Positions 60,916 to 64,000 of a stretch of 64,000 nt of DNA are shown here, piece by piece; within the stretch, counting starts at the first letter, position 1, and each line of letters opens with the position of its first letter. The notes under the pieces were generated by a model. That model was not told the DNA's origin. It was given only the letters and a program-made list of their open reading frames with translations, and did not search any database. A program made the translations under genes and the position numbers. This stretch comes from Bradyrhizobium macuxiense. Its GTDB lineage: Bacteria; Pseudomonadota; Alphaproteobacteria; Rhizobiales; Xanthobacteraceae. Where the stretch lies: positions 124,001-188,000 of the forward strand of contig NZ_VITY01000011.1 of the NCBI RefSeq assembly GCF_007993935.1, written 5' to 3'.

Positions 60916-62664
60916 ATGCTGCATATCCCTTCCGCACGCGAAAAGCTTATCTCACAGTCAGAGGGCGACCGCGAGGTCTCTATTGAGTCATCACGCGAGA
61001 GCGCGCTGACTGGCATTTCCGAGATATCGAAGGTGCTGGCTGCGCCCGGTCGGCTCGAAGTTGCGTTGACCAATGTCGTCAATCTTCTTCAATCGTTTGT
61101 GCAGATGCGAAACGGCGTCGTCTTGCTCTTCGACGATGATGGAATGCCGGACATTACCGTGGGCGCCGGCTGGAGCGAAGGCAGCGACGAGCGCTACCGG
61201 ATGTGCCTGCCAAAGAAGGCGATTGACCATATCGTAGCGACCGATAAGCCGCTGATTGCCGAGAACGTAACAACGGGGGCGGCTTTCAGTGCTGCGGATG
61301 TAAATGCGCTCGGAGCCTGCGACGACATATCAGTGTCCTTCATCGGCGTTCCTATTCGGATTGATGCGAAAGTCGTCGGTACTCTGACCATCGATCGCAT
61401 CCTCGATGAACGCTCGAGCGGCCGGCTCGATTACGACGTGCGGTTGCTCGCCATGATCGCCAATCTGGTGGGCCAGACGGTGAAGCTACATCGCCTGTCT
61501 GCGGGCGACCGCGAGCGGCTGATGACCGAGAAGGGCCGGCTGCAGAAGCAGGAGTTCAAGCAACCTCCGCGGGAACGTAAAAAGGTTCACATCGACGGGA
61601 TCATTGGCGACAGCCCGTCGTTGCGAGCATTGCTGGAGAAGATCGCGGTGATAGCCAAATCGAACAGCACGGTCTTGGTGCGCGGCGAATCCGGTACTGG
61701 TAAGGAACTGGTCGCCAAGGCTATTCACGAGCTCTCATTGCGCGCCAAACGGCCCTTCGTTAAGCTTAATTGCGCGGCCCTCCCTGAGACCGTCCTGGAA
61801 TCCGAATTGTTCGGGCATGAGAAGGGGGCCTTTACCAGCGCGTTCAATTCGCGCAAGGGGCGCTTCGAGCTCGCCGACAAAGGGACGTTGTTCTTGGACG
61901 AAATCGGCGAGATCTCAGCTTCGTTCCAGGCCAAGTTGCTGCGCGTCCTGCAAGAGCAGGAATTCGAGCGTGTCGGTAGTAACCAGACAATCAAGGTCGA
62001 TGTTCGCGTAATTGCCGCTACCAACAAGAACCTTGAAGAGGCTGTGGCAAGGAATGAGTTCCGCGCCGACCTCTATTATCGGGTCAACGTGGTTCCTTTG
62101 CTGCTGCCGCCGTTGCGTGAAAGGCGCAGCGATATTCCGCTTCTCGCCACAGAGTTTCTCAAAAAATTCAACCGCGAGAACGGCCGTGCGCTGACCTTCG
62201 ATGTGAGTGCTATTGAAGTACTGATGAAGTGCGGCTTTCCCGGCAATATCCGCGAGCTCGAAAATTGTGTCGCGCGCACTGCGACCCTGGCGCCTGGACC
62301 ATCGATCGTCAGAAACGACTTTGCATGCTGCCATGGTCAGTGTCTGTCTTCGGTGCTGTGGAAGAGCAGATCGGACGAGATAGCGCAGGAGCCGGGACCG
62401 AGCGCGTCCATGGCCGTGAGGGTCGCTGCGCCGCTAACAGAAGCTGCTGCGCCAGCCTCGCCTGTCGGCGGCGAGCTCGCTCCGCTGGCACCTGCGGGCG
62501 CAGCCTTGGTAAGTGGCGCGAAGATAACTGATCGTGAGCGGGTCATTGCCGCCATGGAAAGATCCGGGTGGGTACAGGCCAAGGCAGCGCGCCTGCTGGG
62601 ATTAACGCCGCGCCAGATAGGCTACGCGCTGAGGAAATACGGCATCGAGATCAAGCGGTTCTGA
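60916..62664 (+). CDS. nifA: NifA, sigma-54-dependent activator of nitrogen fixation genes
   Basis: NifA activates nif and fix promoters with RpoN when oxygen is low. The 582-aa protein from ATG 60916 (MLHIPSAREK) has an N-terminal GAF domain (about residues 35-170), an AAA+ domain with GESGTGKE (Walker A), GTLFLDEIGE (Walker B) and GAFTSA in place of the usual GAFTGA, the cysteine linker, and a C-terminal Fis-type helix-turn-helix (AKAARLLGLTPRQIGYALRK). The rhizobial oxygen-sensing Cys pattern C-x11-C-x19-C-x4-C is complete. A upstream ATG at 60880 would add 12 residues, so I prefer 60916. Confidence 0.95.
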   Translation: MLHIPSAREKLISQSEGDREVSIESSRESALTGISEISKVLAAPGRLEVALTNVVNLLQSFVQMRNGVVLLFDDDGMPDITVGAGWSEGSDERYRMCLPKKAIDHIVATDKPLIAENVTTGAAFSAADVNALGACDDISVSFIGVPIRIDAKVVGTLTIDRILDERSSGRLDYDVRLLAMIANLVGQTVKLHRLSAGDRERLMTEKGRLQKQEFKQPPRERKKVHIDGIIGDSPSLRALLEKIAVIAKSNSTVLVRGESGTGKELVAKAIHELSLRAKRPFVKLNCAALPETVLESELFGHEKGAFTSAFNSRKGRFELADKGTLFLDEIGEISASFQAKLLRVLQEQEFERVGSNQTIKVDVRVIAATNKNLEEAVARNEFRADLYYRVNVVPLLLPPLRERRSDIPLLATEFLKKFNRENGRALTFDVSAIEVLMKCGFPGNIRELENCVARTATLAPGPSIVRNDFACCHGQCLSSVLWKSRSDEIAQEPGPSASMAVRVAAPLTEAAAPASPVGGELAPLAPAGAALVSGAKITDRERVIAAMERSGWVQAKAARLLGLTPRQIGYALRKYGIEIKRF

Positions 62665-63115
62665 GCACGCTATTGGACTCGCGCCCCATCCCCAACCTGC
62701 AACAACTGTGACCAAGACGATCAAGTGCACGATCCGATGCGCTCGGTCCGTCTGCGCTGGATTGATCATGGTCGACGGGAACTGCGGTCACAGGAGAAAT
62801 TGACCTGGTCCACGAGCGATCGACTTGCTCCTCGCGGTGCGAGGCATCATCCGCTGGAATCGGGTGCGGAACCAGGGGCGCCCTTAAGCGCTGGGCCCGC
62901 TGCGGCGGGATGATCTGCGTCTGGATTGATTCGGGTAGAAGCGCCTTCCGTTAAGTTGAGCTCTTCTCGATCAGAGCGGCCACACATCATGCCACTAGCA
63001 AGACGCTGTCGCAGCAACCACGAATGTCGATTTTGTTTTGTCGGCGAACGTCGGGCGGCTACTGCCATTTCGCCTAAGCCTTTGCCTTCGAGTCGAATCT
63101 TGAGCCATCGCGCGT
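62665..63115 (+). other. Gap between nifA and the fixA promoter
   Basis: About 450 bases with no recognisable gene. It contains one near-match to the NifA upstream activating sequence (TGT-N10-ACG at 63007-63022; consensus TGT-N10-ACA), about 110 bases before the -24 element. Confidence 0.4.
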
Positions 63116-63131
63116 TGGTACGACACTTGCT
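63116..63131 (+). promoter_or_regulatory. Sigma-54 -24/-12 promoter of fixA
   Basis: TGGTACG-N4-TTGCT with GG and GC 10 bases apart. It lies about 40 bases upstream of the fixA ATG. A near-consensus NifA site lies about 100 bases upstream at 63007-63022. The same 16 bases occur in front of the fixA remnant at 35713-35728. Confidence 0.9.
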
Positions 63132-63170
63132 GTCCGGATGGTCAAGCTACAGCAACTTCTGGAGAAGTAT

Positions 63171-64000
63171 ATGCACAGTGTCGTCTGCATCAAGCAGGTT
63201 CCCGACTCCGCGCAGATCCGCGTGCACCCGGTGACCAATACGATCATGCGCCAGGGCGTGCCGACCATCATCAATCCATATGACCTCTTCGCGCTGGAGG
63301 CCGCGCTGCAGCTGCGCGATCAGTTTGGCGGCGAAATTACCGTACTTACAATGGGCCCCCCCTCGGCGGAGGATTCCCTACGCAAGGCGCTGACCTTTGG
63401 CGCCGATCGTGCCGTTCTGCTCACCGACCGCTGCTTCGCGGGCTCCGACACGCTGGCAACAACTTACGCACTGGCGACCGCCATCCGAAAGATCGCTAAG
63501 GAATATGGTCCGCCTGACCTCATCTTTACTGGCAAGCAGACGATCGACGGTGACACCGCGCAGGTTGGCCCCGGCATCGCGAAACGGCTCGGCGTGCTGC
63601 AGTTGACCTATGTCGCTAAGGTCAGAGCCCTGGACCTCACCGCGCGTACGATTGAAGCGGAGCGGCGCTCCGAAGGCGGTGTCCAAGTCCTGCACACCAG
63701 ATTGCCGTGTCTCATTACCATGCTGGAGGCGACCAACCAAATTCGCCGCGGTGCCATGGCCGATGCATTGCGTGCCGCTCGCGCGCCGCTCGTGAAATGG
63801 AGCGCGCAAGACGCTGGCGTCGAAGACCTCTCCAGATGCGGTCTCAAGGGCTCCCCGACCGTTGTCAAGCGGGTGTTTGCCCCCTCTGCGCGCGCTGAGA
63901 AAGCGGCGCTGGTGGAGGCCGCCGAGCAGCCGGCGCAAGCGTTGATTGATGCCATCTTCAAGCACCAGCCCAAGCTTGAAACCGAGCTTGTGACACTGGC
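63171..64000 (+). CDS. fixA: FixA, electron-transfer flavoprotein beta-subunit (partial, runs off the window)
   Basis: FixA and FixB form the flavoprotein that, with FixCX, passes electrons to nitrogenase. From ATG 63171 (MHSVVCIKQVPDSAQIRVHP) the frame is open to the last base, giving 276 of about 282 residues. Typical ETF motifs include ALTFGADRAVLLTD and EYGPPDLIFTGKQTIDGDTA. The stop lies just beyond the window. The start has GGAG 9 bases upstream. fixB and fixC are expected next but are not in the window. Confidence 0.95.
   Translation, partial: MHSVVCIKQVPDSAQIRVHPVTNTIMRQGVPTIINPYDLFALEAALQLRDQFGGEITVLTMGPPSAEDSLRKALTFGADRAVLLTDRCFAGSDTLATTYALATAIRKIAKEYGPPDLIFTGKQTIDGDTAQVGPGIAKRLGVLQLTYVAKVRALDLTARTIEAERRSEGGVQVLHTRLPCLITMLEATNQIRRGAMADALRAARAPLVKWSAQDAGVEDLSRCGLKGSPTVVKRVFAPSARAEKAALVEAAEQPAQALIDAIFKHQPKLETELVTL

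Noticed and set aside
63007..63022. Perfect NifA upstream activating sequence for fixA
   Set aside because: TGT-N10-ACG differs from TGT-N10-ACA by one base; I list it only as a near-match, and no better site was found.

Overview
The window comes from a soybean- or tropical-legume-type Bradyrhizobium, inside its symbiosis island. The right-hand third is a canonical Bradyrhizobium nodulation and nitrogen-fixation block in the order nolA, nodD2, nodD1, nod box, (nodK/nodY position), nodA-B-C-S-U-I-J, nolO, nodZ, fixR, nifA, fixA. No nolM or nolN lies between nodJ and nolO, which from memory is closer to the B. elkanii arrangement than to B. diazoefficiens USDA110. Predicted NodA is 211 aa, FixR 278 aa and NifA 582 aa, all normal lengths.

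Layout. Positions 1-1.2 kb hold type VI secretion (T6SS) genes: a VgrG-like C-terminus, a small coupled gene and Hcp. At 1.7-3.4 kb is an unrecognised 551-aa protein with N-terminal 31-aa repeats, a candidate secreted effector. Then come a cold-shock protein and, at 5.1-7.9 kb, a two-gene module of a small acidic protein and a Rad50/SMC-like ATPase with a zinc-hook-like CPxC, a possible undescribed defence system. A carbohydrate-porin gene, a single-membrane-span protein and hemN follow. At 14.3-23.1 kb a Fic protein diverges from a complete Wadjet operon (jetABCD), and a six-unit 24-bp tandem repeat sits in the divergent gap. At 23.5-31.6 kb is a six-gene minus-strand T6SS accessory operon (DUF2169/pentapeptide, pentapeptide, PAAR-like DUF4150, VgrG-needle-like, DUF3540, TPR-glycosyltransferase-like).

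From 32 to 44 kb are otsA with an unusual C-terminal extension, a ferritin-like diiron protein, a decayed copy of fixA-fixB with its sigma-54 promoter, a LuxR-type regulator, an outer-membrane beta-barrel, a HisC-like aminotransferase plus luciferase-like oxidoreductase pair, and an orphan nod box. These genes are separated by long non-coding or decayed stretches, as is usual for symbiosis islands.

How the genes fit together. NodD1 is expected to read flavonoids and switch on the nod-box operon that builds (nodABC), decorates (nodS N-methyl, nodU and nolO carbamoyl, nodZ fucosyl) and exports (nodIJ) the Nod factor. NolA and NodD2 modulate this negatively. I find four copies of a MerR-type promoter (TTGAAN, 19-bp spacer with an inverted repeat, TANNNT), upstream of nolA, of the nodD2 region, of a small membrane-protein gene and near otsA; I propose them as a NolA regulon. 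FixR-NifA and fixA carry sigma-54 promoters and link the block to nitrogen fixation.
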